Below are positions 1 to 8,624 of a stretch of 64,000 nucleotides of DNA, piece after piece. Positions within the stretch are counted from its first letter, which is position 1; every line of letters begins with the position of its first letter. Where the stretch lies: positions 1 through 64,000 of the forward strand of contig DASRDS010000261.1 in assembly GCA_035652495.1 (NCBI GenBank), written 5' to 3'. Source of the stretch: DASRDS01 sp035652495 (GTDB lineage Bacteria > Gemmatimonadota > Gemmatimonadetes > Gemmatimonadales > Gemmatimonadaceae). The position numbers and the translations under genes are program-made. Below the pieces are notes generated by a model. The model was not told where the DNA came from and did no database searches. It saw only the letters and a program-made list of their open reading frames with translations.

Positions 1-341
1 TGCGCCTCGCCGTAGCCGCCGCGTTGTTCGCGTTCCCCGCGGTGACCTACGCTCAACAAGACAACGGTGGCGGCGGTGGTGATCGCGGCAGCCGGATGAT
101 GGCCGCGCTCTTCCAGGGGATCACCCTGAGCGACGCCCAGCAGAAGCAAGTCGACTCGATCCGCGCGGCCTACCGGCCGCAGATGCAGTCCGCCGGCCAA
201 GACCGCGGCGCGCGTCGCGACCTGATGCAGAAAGAGACCGCCGACATGCGCACCGTGCTCACGTCGGATCAGCAAAGCACGTTTGACAAGAACCTGGCCG
301 ACATGCGCTCGCGCATGGGCGGCGGCGGTCGCCCTCAGTAG
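1..341 (+). CDS. Spy/CpxP-like small periplasmic protein (5' end cut by the window)
   Basis: The frame is open from base 3 and reads a signal peptide (RLAVAAALFAFPAVTYAQ) followed by a mature domain of about 90 residues. The first two bases, TG, would complete an ATG if the base before the window is A, so perhaps only one base is missing. The mature part is Gln/Arg-rich and helical, with two LTxxQ-like motifs (ITLSDAQQ and LTSDQQS), the mark of the Spy/CpxP family of ATP-independent periplasmic chaperones and stress sensors. Gly-rich stretches flank the helices. It runs toward the next gene on the other strand and their stop codons overlap by a few bases. The family assignment rests on motifs only. 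Confidence 0.6.
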   Translation, partial: RLAVAAALFAFPAVTYAQQDNGGGGGDRGSRMMAALFQGITLSDAQQKQVDSIRAAYRPQMQSAGQDRGARRDLMQKETADMRTVLTSDQQSTFDKNLADMRSRMGGGGRPQ

Positions 342-1930
342 GGGATCTTCAACCAACCACGAGACAAGAGAGCGGGCGACTTGAGCAGGGATTCTGCCAG
401 GTCGCTCGCTTTGTCGCGTTCGCCCACCTGCGTGTAGATCCGCCACAGGATCTGCTGATATGCGGGCCCGAGCCAGGTATTCTCGGGCGGTGGCGCGAGT
501 CGCACGGCCTGCTCGCCTTCCTTGATCGCGTCCGCCTTCCGTCCCATGTACGCGTACGCCAACCCCAACTCCGCGTGTAGCGCGGGCGAGTCTCCCGCGC
601 CTCGCACCGCGGGCTCGAGCACGGCGCGCGCGCTGTCGGCATACACGCGTGCGCCGCGCGTGTCCCCGAGCAGCGCGAGACTCTGTGCGAGCCCCATTCC
701 CCATGTCGCGCGATTGCCGCCGAACGCATGCGGGGTCAGTGTCGAGACGAACCGCCAGGTCGTCGTGTCGAGCACGCGGAGTGTGCCGAACACGCCGGCC
801 GCGTACGCGTAGAGCGCGGCCGAGTCGACGTCGTGGGAGCCGGCGATCATGACGGCGCGGGCTGCGTCGCGGTTGCCCGCGCAGATCTCGACGAGCGCGC
901 GGTCGACGATCGCGTCGGCGCTGCCGGGTGCCAGGTGCACGGCCTGCTCGAGCTCCTCGCGCGCCTCGGCGTAGCGTCTGAGTCGCAGCAACGTCGTGCC
1001 CCGCGCGCGCGGCGCCGCGCTGCCGAACGGATCCACTTGCTCGGCCTGTGCGAGTCGCTCGAGCGCGGTGTTCCAGCGGCCGACGGCGCGATCCGTCATG
1101 GCCGCCGCGACCAGCAGGTCCGCGTCGTTCGGCGAGTACTGCAACGCCATTTCGTACTCGCGTAAGGCGGCCGCGTTATCGCGCGCGATGGTCGCGTCGT
1201 AGCGCGCCATGGCCCCGTGCGCGGCCCCCAAGGTCGGCTCGAGCGCGAGCGCGCGGGAGGCCGCGTCGTGCGCCGTCCGTGCGACGACCGAGTCGGGCCC
1301 CACGTGCTCCCACCGAAGCGTGAGCGCGTTGCTGAGCCGTGCCCACGCCAGCGCGAACGACGGATCGAGCGCGACCGCGCGTGAGTACTGTCCGCGCAGG
1401 AACGCGTCGTATGCCGTCAGGTTCGAGGTCGGCCGAGTGGCGCCGTCTTTGCCGCGGAGCCGCAGTGCGCCGGCGACGCGGCCGACGATCGAGGATTCGA
1501 CTGAGAAGACGTCGTTGAGCGGGGCGCTGTAGGGCATGGCCCAGGTTTCGCCGGCGCTGGCGACGTCGAGCAGCTCCGGGTGGACGACGACGCGCCCGTT
1601 CGTGCGCGCGACGGTGCCGCGCAGCACGTAGCGCACGCGCAGGGTGCGTCCGATCTCCTCGGGTGTCTCGGTCGGGTGCCGGTACCGCGATGCGCTGCTT
1701 GCGGCGATGACCTCGATGCCCGGCACGGCGGCCAGGTCCGCGCGCAGCCCGTCGGTGACCCCGTCCGCGAAGTACGCCTCGTCCGAGTCGCCCGTGTTCT
1801 GGAACGGCAGCACCACGAGGCGTGCGGGCGGCGCCGGCCGACCGCGCGACGTCGCGGCCAGCCCGAATGCCGTGACGGCAACGAGGGCGGCGGCCGTCGC
1901 GATGGCGACCAGTGGCTGTCGGGTGCTCAT
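335..1930 (-). CDS. membrane-anchored FlgO-like/TPR protein
   Basis: The protein has about 531 residues. I chose the ATG at 1930 because it places an uncleaved-looking hydrophobic segment (LVAIATAAALVAVTAFGLA) right after a short basic N-terminus. Residues about 35-150 match the FlgO/adenylate-cyclase-associated domain (VVLPFQNTGDSDEAYFADG, then VIAASSASRYR), common in regulators where it sits between a DNA-binding or kinase domain and TPRs. The rest (about 180-530) is a series of tetratricopeptide repeats, for example LAWARLSNAL, EYEMALQYSPNDADLLVA and HAELGLAYAYMGRKADAI. In relatives a DNA-binding or kinase domain often precedes this module; none is present here, so it is a stand-alone sensor or scaffold. 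Function unknown. Confidence 0.7.
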   Translation of the reverse strand: MSTRQPLVAIATAAALVAVTAFGLAATSRGRPAPPARLVVLPFQNTGDSDEAYFADGVTDGLRADLAAVPGIEVIAASSASRYRHPTETPEEIGRTLRVRYVLRGTVARTNGRVVVHPELLDVASAGETWAMPYSAPLNDVFSVESSIVGRVAGALRLRGKDGATRPTSNLTAYDAFLRGQYSRAVALDPSFALAWARLSNALTLRWEHVGPDSVVARTAHDAASRALALEPTLGAAHGAMARYDATIARDNAAALREYEMALQYSPNDADLLVAAAMTDRAVGRWNTALERLAQAEQVDPFGSAAPRARGTTLLRLRRYAEAREELEQAVHLAPGSADAIVDRALVEICAGNRDAARAVMIAGSHDVDSAALYAYAAGVFGTLRVLDTTTWRFVSTLTPHAFGGNRATWGMGLAQSLALLGDTRGARVYADSARAVLEPAVRGAGDSPALHAELGLAYAYMGRKADAIKEGEQAVRLAPPPENTWLGPAYQQILWRIYTQVGERDKASDLAESLLKSPALLSRGWLKIPY

Positions 1931-2012
1931 GGGTCGGGTGAGTGTGTGGCCTCGGGCAGGGGTCGTCAAGTCACAGCACACGGAACAGATGACGGGGGCT
2001 AGTTTTTGAGCC

Positions 2013-2996
2013 GTGGCGAGTGTCTGGCGAGCGATAGGTCGGAGTGTGGCGGGCGCCTCGCATCATCGGGCGAAGCTGCCGAACCAGGATGCCCTTCGTC
2101 TCTGGAACCCGCATGGCGACGGCCAGTCCGTCATCGCCGCCGTCGCCGACGGCCACGGCAGCGCGACGCACTTTCGCAGCGAGACCGGTTCGCGGTTCGC
2201 GGTCGAAGTCGCCGAAGCGGTGCTGCGCGATTTGGACGCCGCGCTCCGCGATGGCGCGGTCCTCGACGCCGAGACGGAGCAATGGATCCGGGAGGAGATT
2301 GTTTCGCGTTGGCGGGCGAAGTGTATCGCGGACGCGGAGGCCAACCCCTTCTCGTCCGCTGAGGAGGTGCGGCTCATGGGCGCGGGTGCGCGCGATCAGA
2401 TCTTCGATCGCGCGCTCGCGTATGGGTCCACGTTGCTCGCGGGGCTCGCGACGGAGGGGTTGCTGGTGTTGTTGCAGATTGGGGATGGCGACATTCTGGC
2501 GGTGGATTCGGCGGGGACGCAGTTTCGGCCATTCCCACGCGACGCGCGCCATGTCGCGAACCTCACGACATCGTTGTGTCTCCCGAACGCGGTCGATGAT
2601 GTCCGTGTCACGTCATTGCAGCCAGGCGACATCGCGGGCGGCTCACGCGAGCCGGTATTGTTGATCTTCGCGACGGACGGCTACGCGAACTCCTTCGCGT
2701 CGAGCGCGGCGTTCGAGCGCGTGGTCGGGCCGCAGATCTTGTCGCAGGTACGCGAGCGCGGCCTCGCGTGGGTCGCGCAGGTGTTGCCGCGCTCTCTCAA
2801 GAAGGCGGCCGAGCGAGGGGCGGCGGACGATGTCACGATGGCCATTTTGACGTGCGAGGATGCACCGGCTGGTGCGATTGCGCCGGGGCAGGGCCGAGGG
2901 GATGCGCCGGTCACCCTCGGCGGGTTGCTCGTGTCGGTCGGGGTCGTGGTGCTCGTGGCCCTTGGCCTGTGGCTTTGGTACGCGCGCTATGGCTGA
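2013..2996 (+). CDS. PP2C-family Ser/Thr protein phosphatase with C-terminal membrane anchor
   Basis: This 327-residue protein carries the metal-binding motifs of PPM/PP2C phosphatases: NQDA near residue 24, VADGHGS near 45, ATDGYAN near 219 and ADDVTMAI near 271. It would remove phosphate from Ser/Thr residues in a Mn/Mg-dependent way. A hydrophobic segment at about 302-322 (LLVSVGVVVLVALGLWLWY) ends the protein, so it is probably tail-anchored in the inner membrane with the catalytic domain in the cytoplasm. The start is GTG. A zinc-ribbon Hanks-type kinase lies about 2.2 kb downstream on the same strand and is a natural opposing enzyme, but the two are separated by a minus-strand peptidase gene. 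Confidence 0.8.
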   Translation: MASVWRAIGRSVAGASHHRAKLPNQDALRLWNPHGDGQSVIAAVADGHGSATHFRSETGSRFAVEVAEAVLRDLDAALRDGAVLDAETEQWIREEIVSRWRAKCIADAEANPFSSAEEVRLMGAGARDQIFDRALAYGSTLLAGLATEGLLVLLQIGDGDILAVDSAGTQFRPFPRDARHVANLTTSLCLPNAVDDVRVTSLQPGDIAGGSREPVLLIFATDGYANSFASSAAFERVVGPQILSQVRERGLAWVAQVLPRSLKKAAERGAADDVTMAILTCEDAPAGAIAPGQGRGDAPVTLGGLLVSVGVVVLVALGLWLWYARYG

Positions 2997-3017
2997 TTCG
3001 CGCCAAGGCTATTCGCG

Positions 3018-5018
3018 CTAAGGCTGGCCTGCCGTGCTCGCAGTTTGGTCGCCCCAGATGTAATGGCTGAACCAGTCCAGGTTCTCCTGCATGACGGATC
3101 GCTGCTGCTTCGGCTTATCGATCGGATGCCCGAACCCCGGATACACCACCATACGCACCGGCACGCCCTTATCGCGTAGTGCCTGATACAGCTCGAACCC
3201 GTTCGGGATCGGCACGCGCTTATCGCTGCCGCCGTGCTGGATCAGGGTCGGAGTCTTGGCGGTCTTGATGTACGTGATAGGCGACGTCTTCTTGTAGATC
3301 TCGGGATCGTCCCAGGGCGTAGCGCGCAGGTATTGTCGCGTGAAGGGGTGGATGTCGGTGTTCACGTAGTACGTCATCCAGTCGGAGATCCCGGCGCCGA
3401 CCGACACGGCCTTGAACCGATCGCTGAACGTCGTGATGAACGCCGAGATGTATCCGCCTTCACTCCACCCCATTGACCCCACGCGCGAGCGATCGATGAA
3501 CCCGCGTCCGATGAGATAGTCCACGCCCGAGATCACGTCGGCGTAGTCGCCGGTGCCCAGGTCGCGCACGTTGAGTGCTCTGAACTTCTCCCCGTATCCG
3601 GCCGAGCCGCGATAGTTCGGCCGCAGGATGACGGCGCCTTTGGACGCGAAGAGCTCGATCGGGTAGTACCGATCGGCGCCGAGGCTCGTGCGGTCGACGC
3701 CGGTTGGTCCGCCGTGGATGACCACGAGCAACGGGTATTTCTTGGTCGAGTCGAACCCGGGCGGCGTGATCATGACGCCTTCGATCGTCCCGCCCCCATC
3801 CGAGGATTTCCACTGGACGAGCTGGCGGTGTGCCGTTTTGAACTTGGCCAGTTGCTCGCCCATGGTGGTCAGGGTCTTGGGCGCGAACGGTTTGATCTCT
3901 GAGACCGCGATCTCGGGATACTCGTTGTCGCCCGCGGTGACGAATGCGACCGTGCTGGCATGGCGCGCGATGGAGAAGCCACCGTCGATGTGCTTGGCGT
4001 TGGAGAGAGTTTCGACGGCGCCGGACGTTGGGTTGACCCGGTCGAGGGTTTGGTATGTACGCTGGAGCGGAGAGAAGTAGATCCCGTCGGCGGTCCAGGC
4101 GATTGGTGACGCGTTCTCGTCGAACGATGTCGTGATCGCCCGCGGTGCACCGCCGTTCGCGCTGACGATGGCGATGACGGAGTTCGTGTAGTAGAAGTAC
4201 TGACTCCCGTTCGCGGTGTTGAACGCGATCTCGCTTCCGTCGGGTGACCAGACGGGGTTCGTGTTGGGGCCGGGAGTCTCGACGATTTTTTTGACGTTCT
4301 TGTCGGCGACGGTGACCGTATAGATGGTCGCCGTATTCGATGAGCCGAGGTCGGGGTCGCGCTGGGCGGAGAACGCGATCTTGGTCCCGTCCGGTGACCA
4401 CGCGAACGACCCGACCGTAAAGTTGTCGCCCTCGGTCAGTCGGTGTGTCTCGCCGCTCGCGACGTCGATGACCCACAGGTGGCTCATCTGATAATCGGAG
4501 CCGATGATCTGGACGTCGCCGTAGGTGCTATCGCGATCCTTGCGCGCTTTTGGTTTTGCGTCGCGGCTCACGAACGCGATCGTGTGTCCGTCGGGTGACC
4601 ACTCGAGGTCGGAGACGCCGGTCTCGATGCGTGTCAGCTCGCGGGCTTCGCCGCCCGAAGGCGCGATGAGGTAGATCTGCGTCGAGTCCTCGAGCTTCCC
4701 GCCGGGCAGCGTCACGGGCCGCGTCGACATGAACGCGATCCATTTCCCGTCGGGCGACCACTTCGCGTTGAAGCTCGACCCCTTGCCGCTGGTCAGCTGC
4801 ACGCGTTGCGCACCGTCGGCGCTCGCCAACCACAGCTCACGCTCGAACGCGTTCGCGTCCCAGTTCGTGTGGGTGATTTCGTAGGCGACCCACTTGCCAT
4901 CGGGCGAGATACGCGGGCCGCCCGCGCTCTTCATCTCGAGCGATTGATCGATGGTTGGAGCTTGCGCGGCGACGGGAAGCGCCACGGCCAGCCTGAGAAG
5001 CAGGGCGAATACTCGCAT
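3018..5018 (-). CDS. S9 family prolyl-oligopeptidase/acylaminoacyl-peptidase, secreted
   Basis: The product has 666 residues. Its N-terminus (MRVFALLLRLAVALPVAAQA) is a signal peptide, which favours the ATG at 5018 over the upstream in-frame codon. Residues about 20-390 contain repeated WSPDG blocks typical of the TolB-like/beta-propeller part, and the C-terminal alpha/beta hydrolase domain carries the nucleophile in GWSEGG (near 517), the acid in HGGSDKRVP (near 597) and the His in GFGHPIDKP (near 626). It should cleave short peptides in the periplasm. It stands alone, facing away from the kinase gene. A second, more divergent S9 enzyme is found in the lasso locus (35397-38048). Confidence 0.88.
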   Translation of the reverse strand: MRVFALLLRLAVALPVAAQAPTIDQSLEMKSAGGPRISPDGKWVAYEITHTNWDANAFERELWLASADGAQRVQLTSGKGSSFNAKWSPDGKWIAFMSTRPVTLPGGKLEDSTQIYLIAPSGGEARELTRIETGVSDLEWSPDGHTIAFVSRDAKPKARKDRDSTYGDVQIIGSDYQMSHLWVIDVASGETHRLTEGDNFTVGSFAWSPDGTKIAFSAQRDPDLGSSNTATIYTVTVADKNVKKIVETPGPNTNPVWSPDGSEIAFNTANGSQYFYYTNSVIAIVSANGGAPRAITTSFDENASPIAWTADGIYFSPLQRTYQTLDRVNPTSGAVETLSNAKHIDGGFSIARHASTVAFVTAGDNEYPEIAVSEIKPFAPKTLTTMGEQLAKFKTAHRQLVQWKSSDGGGTIEGVMITPPGFDSTKKYPLLVVIHGGPTGVDRTSLGADRYYPIELFASKGAVILRPNYRGSAGYGEKFRALNVRDLGTGDYADVISGVDYLIGRGFIDRSRVGSMGWSEGGYISAFITTFSDRFKAVSVGAGISDWMTYYVNTDIHPFTRQYLRATPWDDPEIYKKTSPITYIKTAKTPTLIQHGGSDKRVPIPNGFELYQALRDKGVPVRMVVYPGFGHPIDKPKQQRSVMQENLDWFSHYIWGDQTASTAGQP

Positions 5019-5236
5019 GTGCGTGAATGTAGTTGCTGTCTGGCGCACCGAACGACCTTGCAGGGAGCTCATTGCCGTCCCGCATCCTCGGGTAGCCTTC
5101 CGCTTGGCGTGCTGCCTAAAGGAGTCGTCGGAGTGAGCTCAGACAAGCTGAGCTCGAACCGCGAGTTTTCGCATGCTGAACAATGTAATCATAATTGGCA
5201 CAACTCGTTGCTATGTGGGCAATTACAGTGGGAAAC

Positions 5237-7567
5237 ATGCGACGCCTGGCCGATACGTATCCGCCCACACAAATTGTTGCCGTGAACGGCTCGATCTCCG
5301 ACATCAACCGGAGCGCTGACGCGCTCTGGACCGCGGTTATTCGACTCGTGGGCGCCGACTACGAGCTCGCGGGCGAACTTGGTGCGTCGATCGACGGCCG
5401 TCGGACCGCGTATGTCGCGACGTGTCGGACGCCGGGTCAGGAGCTCGTGCTGCTCGTGGTCGAGCGCGGGGCGGATCCGGATGCGTATGAGCTGTCGGTG
5501 CATGAGATGCTCGACGAGAACGTCCCGGCGCGCGATCTGTATTGCCGGCAGTGCGCGTTCCGGTTGGAGACCTGGTCGGCGGTCTGTAACGGTTGCGGAC
5601 GCAGCACGGCGCTCACGACCGCGATTCCGCGCGGCCAGGCGTCGGATCTCAGCATCCGCTCCGCGATCATTTCCGCCTTGGGCGCCGACAGCACGCTACT
5701 CGGCCAACTCCCGACGGCGGCTGGCGGTGTGGCGGTGTTCGCGCGCTCGGGCCGCACGGGCGAGGTCGTCGTGTTGACGCTTGAACGCATTGGTGGCGCG
5801 ACGGGTCCCACGCGTGCGGTGCCGATCGTTCGTCTGCAGCGGCATGACACGGTCGATGTCGCGGGAGCGCCGCCCGAACCGACGCTTCCTCCCACGCAAA
5901 AACGTCCCTCGTCTCCGCACAGTGGGGAGATCGGACCGTTGCCAGAGCGGGACCGGTCGCTGGTAGACCCGCCCCCGAGCGAGCCTCCTCGGGTTCTCGT
6001 GTTGGTTTGCCCCAGCTGTCGCTCGCGCTACGAAGCGGGAGAGCGGTTCTGTCCGGTGGATGGCTCCGAGTTGCTCCCGATGAGCGAGCAGGAAGACCTC
6101 GTCGGTCGGTTGCTCGGCGGGAAGTTTCGGGTGGAGAAGCTGTTGGGGCAGGGCGGGATGGGCCGAGTGTATCTCGCGGAGCATGTCCGGATCGGCCGGC
6201 GTTGTGCGCTCAAGGTGTTGGCGCCGAACTTGGTCGGCGATCCCAACTCGATTCGGCGGTTCGATGGCGAGGCGCGGAACGCCAGTCGGATCGTGCATCC
6301 GAGTGTCGCGGTTGTCTACGACTTCGAGGAGACGCCGGACGGCCTCGTCTACCTCGTCCTCGAGTACGTCGACGGCGAGACCTTGGGCACGATCTTAGGC
6401 CGCTCCGAGAACCAGCGCATCGATGTCGACCGCGCGATGCGCATCGCGCGCGACGTCGCCGACGCGCTGCAAGCCGCGCATGATCTCGGCATTGTGCACC
6501 GCGATCTCAAGCCCGACAACATCATGATCACGCGGATCGATCGTGTGAAAGTCGTGGACTTCGGGATCGCGAAGGCGGTCGAAGATGGCGGCGGCGCCGC
6601 GGCGCACGTGACGCGCACGGGTTTCGTTGTCGGCACGCCGCGCTACATGAGTCCCGAGCAGCTCGCCGGCGCCGACGTCGATGCCCGCACCGATATCTAC
6701 GCGTTGGGCGGCGTCCTCTATGAGATGGTCACGGGTCGCGCCGCCTACGACGCCCCGGTCACGGCCGAGCGCACGCTGCGCCAGCCCAAGTTTCGCGAGG
6801 ATGCGCCGCGCGCGCTGGATGCGATCATCATGACGGCGATGGCGCGCACGCCTGATGGCCGGTTCCAGACCGCGGCCGAGATGCGTGATGCGTTGGACGC
6901 GCTGCTCTCGCGCGGCCGTGCCGCGTCGCGTCGCGCGTTGTTCACGAAGATCGCGATCGGCGTTATCGCGCTCGCGGGCGTTGTCGCCGCGGCGTTCGCT
7001 ATCGTGAACCGTTTGCGCGTGCCGGCGGCCGCGGTGTCGGCGCCGGCGGTCGCCTCGGTCACGCCGGCTCCCGTGGGTTCGGCGGCGGCGACGCCGATCC
7101 CGGTGCCCTCAGCGCCGACGACGCCAGCTACTGGTACGAAGCCGGTCGTCCCGGTCCCCATAAAATCGCCACCGGTCCAACCGTCCCTAAAGCCGTCCGC
7201 GCCGCAAGACACGATCTCGGAGTATCTCGGTCGCCCGGTCCAGTATCTCGTGCACATGCGCCGCGTGATCCACGGGGAGTGGGTGCAAGCGCTCGACGGC
7301 CACAATCCGGCGGGCCCGGAGCGCGCCGAGTATGCGATCGGGCTAGATCAGAAGGGCCGAGTCACGAAGGTCACGCCGGTCTTGCTCGCCGGTCAGGCCG
7401 CGTATGACACCCCGATTCAGACCGCGCTCCACCGCATCGTCACGTTCGGCGCGCCGCCCCCGCGGGTCGGCCACGAGGTCCATGTCGAGTTCCATGGGTT
7501 TGGGATGACGGTGAAAGCTGGAAGTCTAGAGACGCCGGCAGGCCCGGTCCGTCAGGCGAACCCGTGA
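5237..7567 (+). CDS. Hanks-type Ser/Thr protein kinase with two zinc-ribbon-like motifs and a transmembrane segment
   Basis: The start is uncertain: the ATG at 5237 (776 residues) follows GTGGGAA, but in-frame TTG 5195 and ATG 5213 are possible. The N-terminal region has a four-cysteine zinc ribbon (YCRQC...CNGC, near 102-119) and a second one near 258 (CPSC...FCPVD) in which the last Cys is replaced by Asp. The kinase domain spans about 295-560: GQGGMGRVY loop, ALKVL lysine, HRDLKPDNIM catalytic loop, DFGIAK and the TPRYMSPEQ activation-segment end, all intact. A single membrane segment follows (IAIGVIALAGVVAAAFAIV), then a Pro/Ala-rich linker and a small extracytoplasmic domain of about 120 residues. 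It is probably a membrane receptor kinase. Its targets are unknown. Confidence 0.85.
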   Translation: MRRLADTYPPTQIVAVNGSISDINRSADALWTAVIRLVGADYELAGELGASIDGRRTAYVATCRTPGQELVLLVVERGADPDAYELSVHEMLDENVPARDLYCRQCAFRLETWSAVCNGCGRSTALTTAIPRGQASDLSIRSAIISALGADSTLLGQLPTAAGGVAVFARSGRTGEVVVLTLERIGGATGPTRAVPIVRLQRHDTVDVAGAPPEPTLPPTQKRPSSPHSGEIGPLPERDRSLVDPPPSEPPRVLVLVCPSCRSRYEAGERFCPVDGSELLPMSEQEDLVGRLLGGKFRVEKLLGQGGMGRVYLAEHVRIGRRCALKVLAPNLVGDPNSIRRFDGEARNASRIVHPSVAVVYDFEETPDGLVYLVLEYVDGETLGTILGRSENQRIDVDRAMRIARDVADALQAAHDLGIVHRDLKPDNIMITRIDRVKVVDFGIAKAVEDGGGAAAHVTRTGFVVGTPRYMSPEQLAGADVDARTDIYALGGVLYEMVTGRAAYDAPVTAERTLRQPKFREDAPRALDAIIMTAMARTPDGRFQTAAEMRDALDALLSRGRAASRRALFTKIAIGVIALAGVVAAAFAIVNRLRVPAAAVSAPAVASVTPAPVGSAAATPIPVPSAPTTPATGTKPVVPVPIKSPPVQPSLKPSAPQDTISEYLGRPVQYLVHMRRVIHGEWVQALDGHNPAGPERAEYAIGLDQKGRVTKVTPVLLAGQAAYDTPIQTALHRIVTFGAPPPRVGHEVHVEFHGFGMTVKAGSLETPAGPVRQANP

Positions 7568-7604
7568 GCTGATTCGTCAGTCCAGCCGGTAGGCCCGGTC
7601 GAAG

Positions 7605-7625
7605 ATGCGCCTATAATTGGCGCAT
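7605..7625 (+). promoter_or_regulatory. perfect inverted repeat over the -10 box and start codon of the next gene
   Basis: ATGCGCC (7605-7611) and GGCGCAT (7619-7625) are exact inverted repeats around TATAATT. The TATAAT (7612-7617) is a consensus -10 element, and transcription would begin about 7 bases later, on or at the ATG at 7624, so the mRNA is probably leaderless. A protein bound here would block the polymerase, so this looks like an operator. No good -35 box is visible. Confidence 0.5.
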
Positions 7626-8337
7626 GGCCAAAGATGATGCGACGCTCTCGCTGACCGACGACCAACGCGCGAGGTTCGCGCGGGGATTCCTGGACCGGTA
7701 CCTCACGCCGGCCTTCGGCTCACTCACCAAGTCCGAGCTCGATCTCCTCGTCTTCTCGCTCCTCCACGAGGTCGGCTACTTCCGCCCGTCGGACTCGCAG
7801 TATGACATCGCGCGTCGTCTACGCCTCACGCCCACGCGCGTGCGCTCGCTCACGATGCAGATGCAGCTGCGAGATACGTCGCAGACCGAGACATCACTGG
7901 TCGCGCGCCTCGTCGACTGCCTCTCGACGGCCCGCTTCGTCAAAGACGGCGCGATGATCTCGTTCGGCGTCGAGGACCCGTTGCTGTCGGCCGACATCGC
8001 CGCCCGTCTCAAGTCCCTCGGTGCGATCACGGATTCCTCGTTCAACCGCGAGATCGTGAAGATCCCGCGTGACGCATTTGCGGATCTCGTCGGCACGCTC
8101 CTGCCGCCCGATCGCCGGGAGATCGTCCGCAAGGCTCTCATCCAAGCCGGCGTCCCCGACGCCAGCTGGAAGGGCGTCCTGCGCGGCGCCTTGGCCAAGG
8201 CCGCCGCGAAGCTGGCCGGGGCGGCAGGTGAGGAGGCCGTCAAGGAAGTGCAGGACCTAGCGGGCCCGGCGATCAAGGACCTCTTTGCCGCCGTCGGGAA
8301 GCAGATCACCTCCCGCTGGAAGATCCTTGTGACCTAG
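7624..8337 (+). CDS. hypothetical protein with a possible N-terminal helical DNA-binding region
   Basis: I do not recognise this 237-residue protein. It is soluble, with no signal peptide or membrane segment. Residues about 35-85 (LDLLVFSLLHEVGYF, then SQYDIARRLRLTPTRVRSL) read like a winged-helix or helix-turn-helix unit, with YDIARRLRLTPTRVRSL as the putative recognition part. The C-terminal third is Ala/Lys-rich and probably alpha-helical. The only promoter signal is a TATAAT box inside a palindrome that overlaps the start codon, which would fit autoregulation if the protein is a repressor. It follows the kinase gene by 56 bases but seems to have its own promoter. Confidence 0.6.
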   Translation: MAKDDATLSLTDDQRARFARGFLDRYLTPAFGSLTKSELDLLVFSLLHEVGYFRPSDSQYDIARRLRLTPTRVRSLTMQMQLRDTSQTETSLVARLVDCLSTARFVKDGAMISFGVEDPLLSADIAARLKSLGAITDSSFNREIVKIPRDAFADLVGTLLPPDRREIVRKALIQAGVPDASWKGVLRGALAKAAAKLAGAAGEEAVKEVQDLAGPAIKDLFAAVGKQITSRWKILVT

Positions 8338-8356
8338 CCGGCAATTCGCCCGGCTA
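8335..8356 (+). terminator. hairpin at the end of the 7624-8337 gene
   Basis: TAGCCGG (8335-8341, including the stop codon) pairs exactly with CCGGCTA (8350-8356) across an 8-base loop. There is no T tract, so the call as a terminator is tentative. Confidence 0.4.
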
Positions 8357-8507
8357 CTGATTGCAACCCAGTAACATCGCGGTCACGCTGCTGGCGAAGT
8401 TCGCCTAAAGGAGCACTAGCGGGCACACAGTGTGGCGCAGCGGTCGCACCCATGAATGGGCGCCTTGGGTAGAGTGCGTGATCCCTTTCACACCTCTCGA
8501 GGCACTC

Positions 8508-8624
8508 ATGCGCCGGCTCGCCCCAATCGCAATACTCGCGCTGCTCGCTTTGTCCGCGTGCGTCAATCCTTCGGCCCCGCGTGATTGCGGTGGTGGCGGC
8601 ACGGGCTCGAGCACCTGCCACTAG
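8508..8624 (+). CDS. tiny lipopeptide with DCGGG...TCH tail (copy 1)
   Basis: This gene encodes 38 residues: a basic N-terminus, a hydrophobic stretch (LAPIAILALLALSAC) with the lipobox LSAC at residues 15-18, and a mature peptide of about 21 residues that begins with the lipidated Cys and ends DCGGGGTGSSTCH. It is too short for usual gene calling, but a second gene with the same plan (23693-23827, ending DCGGGVQTGTGTCH) supports it. Two Cys in the tail could form a disulphide loop. The stop codon abuts the stop of a convergent TPR gene, and the paralogous copy also sits beside a TPR paralogue, so the two probably belong together. Export and lipidation are inferred. Confidence 0.6.
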   Translation: MRRLAPIAILALLALSACVNPSAPRDCGGGGTGSSTCH

